DNA of 41,299 nt. It comes from Candidatus Hydrogenedentota bacterium (GTDB lineage: Bacteria; Hydrogenedentota; Hydrogenedentia; Hydrogenedentales; CAILVY01). Positions 7,992-15,386 of the stretch are shown here, in pieces (the first letter of the stretch is position 1; the number at the start of each line of letters is the position of its first letter). Under the pieces are notes generated by a model, which saw only the letters and a program-made list of their open reading frames with translations, had not been told where the DNA came from and did not search any database. Location of the stretch: assembly GCA_903837785.1 (NCBI GenBank), contig CAILVY010000275.1:1-41299 (forward strand). Reading direction: 5' to 3'. The translations under genes were made by a program, and so were the position numbers.

Positions 7992-8028
7992 AACCGGGGA
8001 GCCCGGCGCGATGCCGCCCTCCCCGGTT
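7992..8028 (-). terminator. Hairpin terminator candidate after xylB
   Basis: A perfect 10-bp inverted repeat, AACCGGGGAG (7992-8001) and CTCCCCGGTT (8019-8028), lies 27 nt beyond the xylB stop on the minus strand. The following minus-strand bases (TTTGCTCTC) are only moderately T-rich. The rest of the 7788-8055 gap shows a small hairpin GTTCC-GGA-GGAAC and nothing else. Confidence 0.55.
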
Positions 8029-8055
8029 CTTGTGTTCTTTACCGCGGCCTGTGCC

Positions 8056-9579
8056 CTAGCCCAGCATCCCCGCCATGCGCCTGTACGCCGGCGCGAGCGC
8101 CTGATACGCCGCTTGATACTCCTTGAACCAGCCGTCGTAGGCCGCCAGGTGCTTGGGATCGGGTTCCACCCGCGAAATCTCGTGGATAATGGCATCGCAC
8201 GCCTCTTCCACGCGCCCGTACATGCCCGCCGCCACGCTCGCGAGAATGGCCGCGCCGTAGGACGGCCCTTCATCCACGTTGATCGTTACCATGGGCGCCC
8301 GCCCGATATCGGCCAGAATGTGCCGCCATACCGCGCTGCGCGCGCCGCCGCCCGAGGCACGGATCTCCGACACTTTCACGCCCATTCCGCGGATGATCTC
8401 GAGGCTGTCGCGCATGCCGAACGCCACGCCCTCGAGCACCGCGCGGGCCATGTACGCCTTCGTGTGGCGCAGGGAAAGGCCGATGAACGCGCCTTTGGCA
8501 TACGGATCCTTGTGCGGCGTGCGTTCGCCGGTGAGATAGGGCAGGAACAGCAGCCCCTCGCAGCCCACGGGCACCCGCGCGGCCGCCGCGGTGATGTATT
8601 CGTACGGGTCCATGCCGGTTTCCGCGCCCACGCTGCGCTCGGCCGGACAGAGCGTGTTGCGGAACCACTGCAGGGAGCCGCCCGCGCTCAGCATGACGCC
8701 CATCACATGCCACTTGCCGGGCACGGAATGGCAGAACGTGTGTACACGGCCCTGCGGGTCCGTGCTGACCTCATCGGCAAAGGCAAAGACCACGCCGCTC
8801 GTCCCGAGGGAAGACGAAATCACGCCTTCCCGCACGATGCCGCAGCCCACGCCGCCCGCCGCCTGATCGCCGCCGCCCGCCACGACAGGAATGCCTGCGG
8901 GCAACCCCGTCTTGGCGGCGGCCTCCTTGGACAGCGTGCCGGTGATCTCGGGTCCCTCGAAGGACGCCGGCATGAAGGACGGATCAATCCCGAGCAGGGA
9001 CATCAGCTCCTTGTGCCAGCAGCGGTGCTGGACGTCGAAGAGCAGCGTGCCGGACGCGTCGGCCACGTCCGTGGCGAATTCGCCGGTGAGTTCGAAACGG
9101 ATGTAATCCTTGGGCAGAAGCACTTTGCGGACGCGCTCATAGAGGGCGGGCTCGTTTTCGCGGAGCCAGAGAATCTTGGGGGCGGTGAATCCCGTGAGCG
9201 CGGGATTCGAAACCATCTCAATCAAGCGGGCCTCGCCCACTTTCCCGGTGATCTGGGCACACTGTTCCGCCGTGCGTTGATCGCACCAGAGTAATGCGCG
9301 GCGAAGCACCTGGTTGTCTTTGTCGAGAAAGACCGAGCCGTGCATCTGCCCGGTGAGCCCGAGGGCCTTCACGTTGGCCGCGTCAATCCTGGCGGCAAGT
9401 TGCGTGAGCGCCTCGAAAGCCGCGCGCTTCCAGTCGGCCGGATCCTGTTCCGCCCAGTTCGGCTTCGGGCTGTAAAGGGGGTATTCCACGAGCGCCGAAG
9501 CAAGCAGTTTGCCGCTGGCGTCCATGGCAATCGCTTTTGTGCCGCTGGTGCCGACATCGAGTCCCAACACAATGTCCAT
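8056..9579 (-). CDS. xylB: Xylulokinase
   Basis: This 507-aa FGGY-family kinase phosphorylates D-xylulose with ATP, feeding xylose into the pentose phosphate pathway. Seen in sequence: N-terminal phosphate-1 motif GLDVGTSGTKA, the substrate-contacting LTGQMHG typical of xylulokinases, LLWCDQRT, catalytic-loop region GGGDQAAGGVG (the Asp is the likely base), adenosine-binding SSLGTSGVV, and C-terminal ASGGGARSAVWRHILADI. Length matches the family. The ribosome site is GAGGAGA with about 7-nt spacing. No xylose isomerase is nearby, but an MFS sugar porter of the XylE type lies 1.15 kb away on the other side of rpsU on the opposite strand, a plausible functional partner. The MGQMHG-like motif favours XylB over glycerol or gluconate kinase. 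Confidence 0.93.
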   Translation of the reverse strand: MDIVLGLDVGTSGTKAIAMDASGKLLASALVEYPLYSPKPNWAEQDPADWKRAAFEALTQLAARIDAANVKALGLTGQMHGSVFLDKDNQVLRRALLWCDQRTAEQCAQITGKVGEARLIEMVSNPALTGFTAPKILWLRENEPALYERVRKVLLPKDYIRFELTGEFATDVADASGTLLFDVQHRCWHKELMSLLGIDPSFMPASFEGPEITGTLSKEAAAKTGLPAGIPVVAGGGDQAAGGVGCGIVREGVISSSLGTSGVVFAFADEVSTDPQGRVHTFCHSVPGKWHVMGVMLSAGGSLQWFRNTLCPAERSVGAETGMDPYEYITAAAARVPVGCEGLLFLPYLTGERTPHKDPYAKGAFIGLSLRHTKAYMARAVLEGVAFGMRDSLEIIRGMGVKVSEIRASGGGARSAVWRHILADIGRAPMVTINVDEGPSYGAAILASVAAGMYGRVEEACDAIIHEISRVEPDPKHLAAYDGWFKEYQAAYQALAPAYRRMAGMLG

Positions 9580-9631
9580 GATTGTCTCTCCTCACGCTGC
9601 CTGCGCGTTGCCGTCGCCGGGAAAGAGAAAC

Positions 9632-9655
9632 GGGACCGAACGCTCATTCGGCCCC
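9632..9655 (-). terminator. Terminator of rpsU
   Basis: GGG-A-CCGAA (9632-9640) pairs with TTCGG-CCC (9647-9654), with a bulged A. Reading on the minus strand it is followed by GTTTCTCTTT. It sits about 35 nt after the rpsU stop and before xylB, so xylB either has its own weak promoter here or depends on read-through. Confidence 0.65.
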
Positions 9656-9688
9656 GTGTTCGAAGCAGACTACAGAATTGCGGGTGGA

Positions 9689-9877
9689 TTAAGGCTGCTG
9701 TTCCTGTACGGAACGCGACATCGCCTTCGCCAGCTTGCGGCGGCGCCGTTCACACGGCTTCTCGAAGTGCTTGATCTCCTTCAGCCGCTGCATCAGCCCT
9801 TCCTTGTTACATTTCTTCTTGAAGCGCCTCAGGGCCTTCTCGAAGGGCTCCTCGGGCTTTACGCGAACCTTCGTCAC
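9689..9877 (-). CDS. rpsU: 30S ribosomal protein S21
   Basis: This 62-aa basic protein binds the 30S subunit near the anti-Shine-Dalgarno region and helps initiation. The S21 pattern is unmistakable: MTKVRVKPEEPFEKALRRFK, then KEIKHFEKPCERRRRKL, followed by a short Gln/Glu tail. The start is GTG at 9877, with GGGGAGG 10 nt upstream. It is transcribed alone: a promoter at 9967-9996, a leader with a small hairpin (GTGCGG-CACACGC-CCGCAC, 9909-9927) and a terminator at 9632-9655 bound the unit. In E. coli rpsU heads the dnaG-rpoD operon; that linkage is absent here. Confidence 0.92.
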   Translation of the reverse strand: MTKVRVKPEEPFEKALRRFKKKCNKEGLMQRLKEIKHFEKPCERRRRKLAKAMSRSVQEQQP

Positions 9878-9966
9878 AAAAACTCAACCTCCCCTCGCGC
9901 AGAAATCAGTGCGGCACACGCCCGCACGGTTGGGATTCATGGGTTTCAATTCGTAATGGAAAGGCA

Positions 9967-9996
9967 AGCTTAACAAATGTCCGCCGGAACTGTCAA
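9967..9996 (-). promoter_or_regulatory. Promoter of rpsU
   Basis: A perfect -35 TTGACA (minus strand, 9991-9996) is followed at 17-18 nt by TTAAGC/TAAGCT (9967-9973), a poor -10. Transcription would start about 85 nt before the GTG start. Confidence 0.5.
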
Positions 9997-10132
9997 TTTT
10001 CCACGCCGCACAGGGGAAGCACTGCGCCCGTCCCGGGCCGGACGCCGGGAAGGCGCGCGGAAAAGAGAAGGGCGGAAGCTGCGTCGGGAAGGTTTCGCTG
10101 GTTCGGTCTGGGCGCTTCACATGGCCCGTTTT

Positions 10133-10400
10133 GTCCCTAAGGGACCGCTTCAAAACCTCTCGCTACGCGGCTTCCGCCATCGACTCGGCGGAAGTGGCTC
10201 TTACCCAAATGTGCGATCCAACAGCCCGCGCCTTGCGCGTGGCCCTGCCGTCCCATCTTCCGGGACCGCCGCATCAACTTCCGCCATCCGCGGACGGGCG
10301 TCATCGCGCCGTCTCGCAGGGAGTGTTAGGAAGTCGGCATGCCCGGGCGCGCTCGTGCCGGCGCTCCAAGCCGGCCACCGGGTCGTGTTTCCTTGAACCG
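10133..10400. other. Structured non-coding block inside an 850-bp gene-free interval
   Basis: From 9878 to 10730 no reading frame has a recognisable product or ribosome site on either strand. The core at 10133-10400 is rich in inverted repeats. These are GTCCC-TAA-GGGAC (10133-10145), CTTCCGCC-N8-GGCGGAAG (10171-10194, perfect) and GCCGGC-N7-GCCGGC (10357-10375). The 11-mer CTTCCGCCATC occurs twice, at 10171 and 10278, and GGGACCGC twice, at 10141 and near 10262. This suggests a dispersed repeat, a decayed mobile element or an RNA gene. I found no match to RNase P RNA, tmRNA, SRP RNA or tRNA landmarks by eye. Confidence 0.35.
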
Positions 10401-10665
10401 ACTCTGCCCGGCCTCGTTGCCGCTTCAACTCCCAAAAAAATCTTACCACGAACCTCGCTGGCGCGCAAGTGAAAAGTTGCGTTTCACCCCTGTAAATACG
10501 GCACGAAACGTGCTTTCGCAACCGCTGTGCCCATGCCCCGGCACAGAACGCGAACGCCTGCGGCAAGATCGATTGCCCGCCAAAATTGGGGCGAATGGCC
10601 GCGAAGATCATGGCCGAGACAGACGTCCCATTCCGTGCAGCGGCCCCCGCCTGCGCCGGCCGCAT

Positions 10666-10694
10666 TTGCTCCTCCCGAAAGCCCCCTTTATACT
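10666..10694 (+). promoter_or_regulatory. Promoter of the sugar porter gene
   Basis: TTGCTC (10666-10671), a 17-nt spacer and TATACT (10689-10694) form a reasonable sigma-70 promoter. The start point near 10701 lies about 30 nt before the ATG at 10731. Confidence 0.55.
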
Positions 10695-10730
10695 GCGCAG
10701 AACGTCAGCCTTAAGGGAAGAGGACAACCC

Positions 10731-12110
10731 ATGAACGGCACAGAAGACCAGGGTCGAAGCGGCAGCATGGCGTACGTGATGGTTCTGACGGGCGTCGCGG
10801 CCATCGGCGGGCTCCTGTTCGGCTACGACACCGGCGTGATCTCGGGGGCCATCGGCTATCTGCGGACGCGTTTCGCGCTGGACGCCGACATGCAGGGCTG
10901 GGCGGCGGCGAGCGCGCTGGTCGGCTGCATGATCGGCGCCGGCTTCTCGGGCGCGCTCAGCGACTGGCTGGGCCGGAAACGCCTGCTGATCCTGGCCGCG
11001 ATCATGTTCACGATCTCCGGCGTGGGCACCGCGATTCCGCGCAACCTGACGGAATTTGTCATCGCCCGCATCATCGGCGGCTTCGGCATCGGCGCCGCCT
11101 CGATGCTCTGCCCGCTCTACATCGCGGAAATCGCGCCCGCGCGCATCCGCGGCCGGCTCGTCTCGATCAACCAGTTCGCGATCGTCACGGGCTTCCTCGT
11201 CGTGTACTTCGTGAACGCCCTCGTGGCGCGCACGGGCGAAGGCCTCGGGGGGGAATCCTGGAACGTGCTGTATGGCTGGCGCTGGATGATGGGCTCCGAA
11301 GCCCTGCCCGCCCTCGTGTTTCTCGTGCTGCTCATCGGCGTGCCGGAAAGCCCGCGCTGGCTCGTGAAGCGCGGCCGCGAAAGCGAAGCGTTCAACGTGC
11401 TCGCGCGCGTGAACGGAGACGTGCAGGCCCGCGCCGACATGCGCGAGATCACCGAAACCATCGCCCGCGAGGAGCGTTCGCTCACCCAGTTGCTCCGGCC
11501 GGGATTGCGGCGGGCGATGCTCATCGGGATCGTGCTGGCCATTCTGCAGCAAATCACCGGCATCAACACCGTGCTCTACTACGCCCCGGAGATCTTCAAG
11601 AGTGCCGGCCTCGGCGCGACGGCTGCGATCGATCAGACGGTGATCGTCGGCCTCGTCAACATCGCCTTCACCGTCATCGCCATCCTGGTCGTGGATCGCA
11701 TCGGAAGAAAGCCGCTGCTCATTGCGGGTTCGGCAGGGATGGGCGCCGCGTTGTTCCTGCTCGGCGGCGCATTCCTGCTGCAAAAGTTTCAGGGGCCCTG
11801 GGTGCTCTTCTTTGTGCTGGCCTACGTGGCCTCTTTTGCCATGGCCATGGGCCCGGTGGTCTGGGTGATCCTGGCGGAGATCTTTCCCACGCATGTGCGC
11901 GGCGCGGCCATGTCCGTCGCCACGGTTGCCCTGTGGATATCGTGCTATCTCGTGACACAGTTCTTCCCGCGCATGCTCGAACAACTCCAGGGCCGGGCCT
12001 TCTTCGTGTACGGGGTGATGTGCGTGGTGGCGGTGGTGTTTGTGGCGGTGTTCGTCCCCGAAACGAAGAACAAGACGCTCGAAGAAATCGAGCAGAGCTG
12101 GACCGCCTGA
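10731..12110 (+). CDS. Sugar/H+ symporter, MFS sugar porter family (XylE/GalP type)
   Basis: This 459-aa inner-membrane transporter has 12 predicted helices and takes up a hexose or pentose with protons. The sugar-porter signatures are all visible. They are GLLFGYDTGVISGAI in helix 1, DWLGRKR after helix 2, the PESPRWLVKRGR block in the central loop, QQITGINTVLYYAPEIF in helix 7, DRIGRKPLL, and the terminal PETKNKTLEEIE. The start is the ATG at 10731, with AGAGG 7 nt upstream; the frame is open further upstream but that part is not protein-like. The ABC permease gene follows after 27 nt and could be co-transcribed. Given xylB nearby, D-xylose is a plausible substrate; this is inference. Confidence 0.92.
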   Translation: MNGTEDQGRSGSMAYVMVLTGVAAIGGLLFGYDTGVISGAIGYLRTRFALDADMQGWAAASALVGCMIGAGFSGALSDWLGRKRLLILAAIMFTISGVGTAIPRNLTEFVIARIIGGFGIGAASMLCPLYIAEIAPARIRGRLVSINQFAIVTGFLVVYFVNALVARTGEGLGGESWNVLYGWRWMMGSEALPALVFLVLLIGVPESPRWLVKRGRESEAFNVLARVNGDVQARADMREITETIAREERSLTQLLRPGLRRAMLIGIVLAILQQITGINTVLYYAPEIFKSAGLGATAAIDQTVIVGLVNIAFTVIAILVVDRIGRKPLLIAGSAGMGAALFLLGGAFLLQKFQGPWVLFFVLAYVASFAMAMGPVVWVILAEIFPTHVRGAAMSVATVALWISCYLVTQFFPRMLEQLQGRAFFVYGVMCVVAVVFVAVFVPETKNKTLEEIEQSWTA

Positions 12111-12137
12111 ACCGTAGAAGGGATTGCCGCCTTGGCT

Positions 12138-12947
12138 ATGGGCCCTGAAAACCGCGTGGGGGGATGGCGGGGGCGTGCCTTTCTGTCCCTGGTCGGCGCG
12201 TCGGCCGCAATCTATCCGCTGGCACTGGCCGCGTTGTTGTTGTGTCTTGCAGCCTATCCGCGCGAGGCCTCCTTCTTTGCCCCCTGGAGCGAACCGGCCA
12301 TACGCCACGCCTTCCTGTTGAGCGTCGTGACCTCGCTGGCCGCCGCCTTCCTGTCCCTGGCCCTGGCCATTCCCTCGGGTTATGTCCTGAGCCGCTACCG
12401 CATCCCCGGCTGGCGGCTTGTCGACATCTTGCTCTATCTGCCGATCGCCGTGCCGCCGCTCGTGCTCGGCGTGGCCCTCCTCATCTTCTTCCAGACCGCG
12501 CCGGGACGCTTCATCGAGCACCACCTCCTGGCTTTCACGTTCGCCGTGCCGGGCATCATCCTCGCCCAGACACTCGTCAGCGCGGCCTACGCGGTGCGCC
12601 TCTGCAAACTCGCCTTCGATGGCGTGCCCCAGAAGCACGCGGGCGTCGCGCGGACCCTCGGCGCGACACGCTGGCAAGCCTTCTGGCACATCGAACTGGC
12701 CGAATCCCGCTCCGGGCTTGTCGAGGCCTTCCTGCTCGCGTGGACCACGGCCTTCGGCTCTTTCGGGCCGGTGGCGCTCTTCTGCGGCATCACCCGGATG
12801 CGCACGGAGATCCTCAGTTCCTCGATCTTCCTCGAATTCTCCATCGGCAACCTCGACAACGCCCTCATCCTCTCGCTGTGGATGGGTTCTATCGCCGCGG
12901 TGGCCTTGCTTCTCGTTCGCGGACGCACGGGTAAGCCGATATGGTGA
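12138..12947 (+). CDS. ABC importer permease, molybdate/tungstate type (ModB/WtpB-like)
   Basis: This 269-aa membrane protein has about six helices and the BPD_transp_1 fold. The cytoplasmic EAA-like loop, ending in ARTLGATRWQAFWHIELAES, is where the ATPase docks. The region AIPSGYVLSRYRIPGWRLVDILLYLPIAVPPLVLGVALL is typical of oxyanion importers (ModB, CysT, WtpB). The TTG at 12132 or the ATG at 12138 could be the start; the Shine-Dalgarno is weak. It overlaps the following ATPase gene by 7 nt, so the two are translationally coupled. No substrate-binding protein gene is adjacent, which is unusual because these systems nearly always encode one. The substrate is therefore open: molybdate, tungstate, sulfate or another anion. 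Confidence 0.82.
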   Translation: MGPENRVGGWRGRAFLSLVGASAAIYPLALAALLLCLAAYPREASFFAPWSEPAIRHAFLLSVVTSLAAAFLSLALAIPSGYVLSRYRIPGWRLVDILLYLPIAVPPLVLGVALLIFFQTAPGRFIEHHLLAFTFAVPGIILAQTLVSAAYAVRLCKLAFDGVPQKHAGVARTLGATRWQAFWHIELAESRSGLVEAFLLAWTTAFGSFGPVALFCGITRMRTEILSSSIFLEFSIGNLDNALILSLWMGSIAAVALLLVRGRTGKPIW

Positions 12948-13957
12948 ACCCCGGCCTGCATATCGACGGACTGACGGGGCGCTGGGGCAGTTTCCGCCTG
13001 GAGCCCGTGCGGATGCAGGTGCCGGCCGGCGCGTATGCCGTGCTCCTGGGACCCTCGGGCAGCGGAAAGACCACGTTGCTGGAGTTGCTCTGCGGGCTGC
13101 GCCCGCCCGCGGGCGGGCGCGTCGAACTCGGCGGCCGTGAAATCACCCAGGCCGACCCCGCTGTGCGGCGCATCGGCTATGTCCCGCAGGAGTACCACTT
13201 GTTCTCCGGCCGAAACGCGGAATGGAACATCCGCTTCTCCGCGAGCATGCGCAACGCACGCGGCGAGGCCATTGAGGCGCGCTTCCGGCGCATCGTTGAA
13301 ACCCTCCATCTCGTGCCGTTCCTGCGGCAGCGCGTTGAAACGCTCTCTGGCGGCGAGCGGCAGCGGGTGGCCCTGGCCCGCGCATTGATGACCGAACCCG
13401 AACTCCTCCTGCTCGACGAACCGGTCTCGGCCCTGCCGGAATCGCTCCGCGATCCCATCTGCCGCGAACTGAAGGATCTGCAGACGCGCCTGGGCGTTAC
13501 CACCCTGCACGTCTGCCACAACCTCGATGAAGCGCTCGCGCTCGGAAGCCATCTTGTCGTTATGGACACCGGACGCATCGTCCAGGAAGGGTCGCCGCAG
13601 GACATCCTCGACCGGCCCGCCAGCCGCTTCGTCGCGCAGTTCACCCAATGCAAAAACCTCTGGGCCGCTGAGGTGCGCGCGGGCGAACTGTGGATTCAGG
13701 ACACCGCATTGGGCCGCGGGAATTGGGAAGACGGAAGCTACTGGGCGGTGCTTCGCCCCGAATACGCCGCGCTCTCCAAGACGGGATTGCCCGGCCGCGT
13801 GTTGGAGAGCATGCGGACCTGCCATGCCGTGCTCACGCACATCGAATTACGCGGGATTTCGCTCTGGGCATGCGACGACCGGCTGCGCGCGCCGGGCGAT
13901 CCCGTGGGCGTGACGCTGCCACACGAACGCATGCACCTCATCCCGCGCGGCGCATAA
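12941..13957 (+). CDS. ABC importer ATPase, molybdate/sulfate type (ModC/CysA-like)
   Basis: This 338-aa subunit powers the coupled permease. It has Walker A GPSGSGKT (37-44), Q-loop YVPQEYHLF (80-88), signature LSGGERQRVALARAL (135-149), Walker B LLLLDEP (155-161) and a switch His in TTLHVCHNLDEA. After about residue 235 comes a C-terminal TOBE-like regulatory domain, as in ModC and CysA. One oddity is the D-loop, normally SALD, which reads SALP (163-166), so the conserved Asp is Pro. It overlaps the permease gene by 7 nt. The stop is only 4 nt from the end of the convergent sulfatase gene. Specificity cannot be told from the ATPase. Confidence 0.88.
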   Translation: MVNPGLHIDGLTGRWGSFRLEPVRMQVPAGAYAVLLGPSGSGKTTLLELLCGLRPPAGGRVELGGREITQADPAVRRIGYVPQEYHLFSGRNAEWNIRFSASMRNARGEAIEARFRRIVETLHLVPFLRQRVETLSGGERQRVALARALMTEPELLLLDEPVSALPESLRDPICRELKDLQTRLGVTTLHVCHNLDEALALGSHLVVMDTGRIVQEGSPQDILDRPASRFVAQFTQCKNLWAAEVRAGELWIQDTALGRGNWEDGSYWAVLRPEYAALSKTGLPGRVLESMRTCHAVLTHIELRGISLWACDDRLRAPGDPVGVTLPHERMHLIPRGA

Positions 13958-13961
13958 CAGG

Positions 13962-15386
13962 TCACTTCGCCGGCGGGTCCTTCTTGCCGTACCCATCCCG
14001 CTTCATTTGCTCGATCAATTCCGGCGGCAGGACGACGGACTGCGCCTTGATGCTGCCCCGGCGCCGGATGTTGTCGGCGCCGTGCGCATCGAGCAGCGCA
14101 GCGAGTCCGCGGACGACGTCCGGCTGGCTCTCCGCCAAGTTCTTCGTCTCCGCGAAATCGGAACTCAAGTCGAAGAGCATCGCCCGCTGATGCGCCTTGT
14201 CCCGGATCAGCTTCATCGAACCTTTCACGACGGATTCGAGGTCCACCTGCCAGTCAACCACGTCGCCCAGGGTCCTCGAAAACGCCGGCTGGCTCGGCGA
14301 CCCGAGCAGGTCCTTCCCCTGCCACGCCGGATTGGGCGGAAGCCCCAGGAAGCCGGCGATGCCCGGCAGCACGTCGATCGTGTTGACCGGCTCCTGGATC
14401 ACCCGCGCGGCGAGGTGGGGGCTGCTCAGGATCAGCGGCACATGGATCTGCTCCTGATACAGTGTGGTGCCGTGGCCCATGCCGCCGTGGTCCCAGAATT
14501 CCTCGCCGTGGTCCGCGAGAACCACGAACAACGTGTTGGGATGCGCGGCGCGAATCGCGGTGATCAGCCGGTCCAGTTGCGCATCGAGATAGAGCAATTC
14601 CGCATCATAAAGACACTTCATCTCCTCCTGACCCGCCGCGGACAGGGGCGGGAACGCGTGCACGGGCGGAACCCCCATCAACACATTGTCGACATCCAGC
14701 AGATACGGAATCTGGTTGTCCGGCTGCAGAATGGATTGGTCCTCCGCACTCAGCGCGGGCCGGGGCCCGAGGCGATCGCGATACGCCGCGGGCGCCACGT
14801 ACGGCGCGTGCGGCTCCATAAAATGCGCGTACAGCAGGAACGGTTCACGCAGGCTCTGCACGGACTCCAAAGATTTCGTGACAATCTGCTCCGCATTCGC
14901 CTTGTTGTCATAGAGATAATGATCGGGACGATAACCCTGCGCAAAACCCAGCGCCGGATGCAGATTCGAGTTGGTCTGGAAAGCCCACGCCTCATAGCCG
15001 TGCCGCGTCAGATACTCGGCCATCGTCTCGAAATCGTCCGGGAGCCGGCTCGACGTCGTGCTCGCATTGTTCCCCCGCTCCTCGCTGTAATACACCTGGT
15101 GCGTGTCAACGTACGAGGACGTGAACAGCGACGCCATCACGGGCCGGGTCCAACTGCAGGGCGAGACCGCATTCGGGCAGTATACGGACTGCTTCGCCAG
15201 CCCCGAGAGAAACGGCGCGACAGGCACGCCGTTGCGCTCCGCGCCGAGCCGGTCCCCGCGATACGCGTCCAGCAGGAGGAAGACCACGTTCGGGCGCGGC
15301 GGGACAGGCGCGTTGCCGAGCCAGTACCCCAGGGCAAGCAGGGCGAAGCCGCCAAGAAGGCATCCGATCAACAGCAGTCGTTTCAT
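13962..15386 (-). CDS. Sulfatase-family hydrolase, membrane-anchored
   Basis: This 474-aa alkaline-phosphatase-superfamily protein has an N-terminal anchor helix (LLLIGCLLGGFALLALGYWL). The first metal-site motif is NVVFLLLDAYRGDRLG (D40), and the later one is VLADHGEEFWDHGGMGHGTTLYQEQIHVPLIL. The nucleophile region reads SPCSWTRPVMASLFTSSYVD: Cys77 and Arg81 are placed as in sulfatases, but Trp79 replaces the Pro of C-x-P-x-R. It could be a formylglycine sulfatase of an atypical subgroup or a phospho-/sulfo-transferase relative. The ATG at 15386 overlaps the stop of the upstream glycosyltransferase gene (ATGA), so the two are coupled and probably act on the same envelope glycan. The longer frame to 15557 lies inside that gene and is rejected. 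Confidence 0.85.
   Translation of the reverse strand: MKRLLLIGCLLGGFALLALGYWLGNAPVPPRPNVVFLLLDAYRGDRLGAERNGVPVAPFLSGLAKQSVYCPNAVSPCSWTRPVMASLFTSSYVDTHQVYYSEERGNNASTTSSRLPDDFETMAEYLTRHGYEAWAFQTNSNLHPALGFAQGYRPDHYLYDNKANAEQIVTKSLESVQSLREPFLLYAHFMEPHAPYVAPAAYRDRLGPRPALSAEDQSILQPDNQIPYLLDVDNVLMGVPPVHAFPPLSAAGQEEMKCLYDAELLYLDAQLDRLITAIRAAHPNTLFVVLADHGEEFWDHGGMGHGTTLYQEQIHVPLILSSPHLAARVIQEPVNTIDVLPGIAGFLGLPPNPAWQGKDLLGSPSQPAFSRTLGDVVDWQVDLESVVKGSMKLIRDKAHQRAMLFDLSSDFAETKNLAESQPDVVRGLAALLDAHGADNIRRRGSIKAQSVVLPPELIEQMKRDGYGKKDPPAK

Noticed and set aside
9977..10665. Open frames in the 10-kb gene-free interval
   Set aside because: No ribosome site, no recognisable domain and biased composition; frames on both strands are equally long.
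10608..12689. 693-codon open frame on the minus strand
   Set aside because: Antisense to the sugar porter and ABC permease; His/Asp/Arg-rich translation with no motif.
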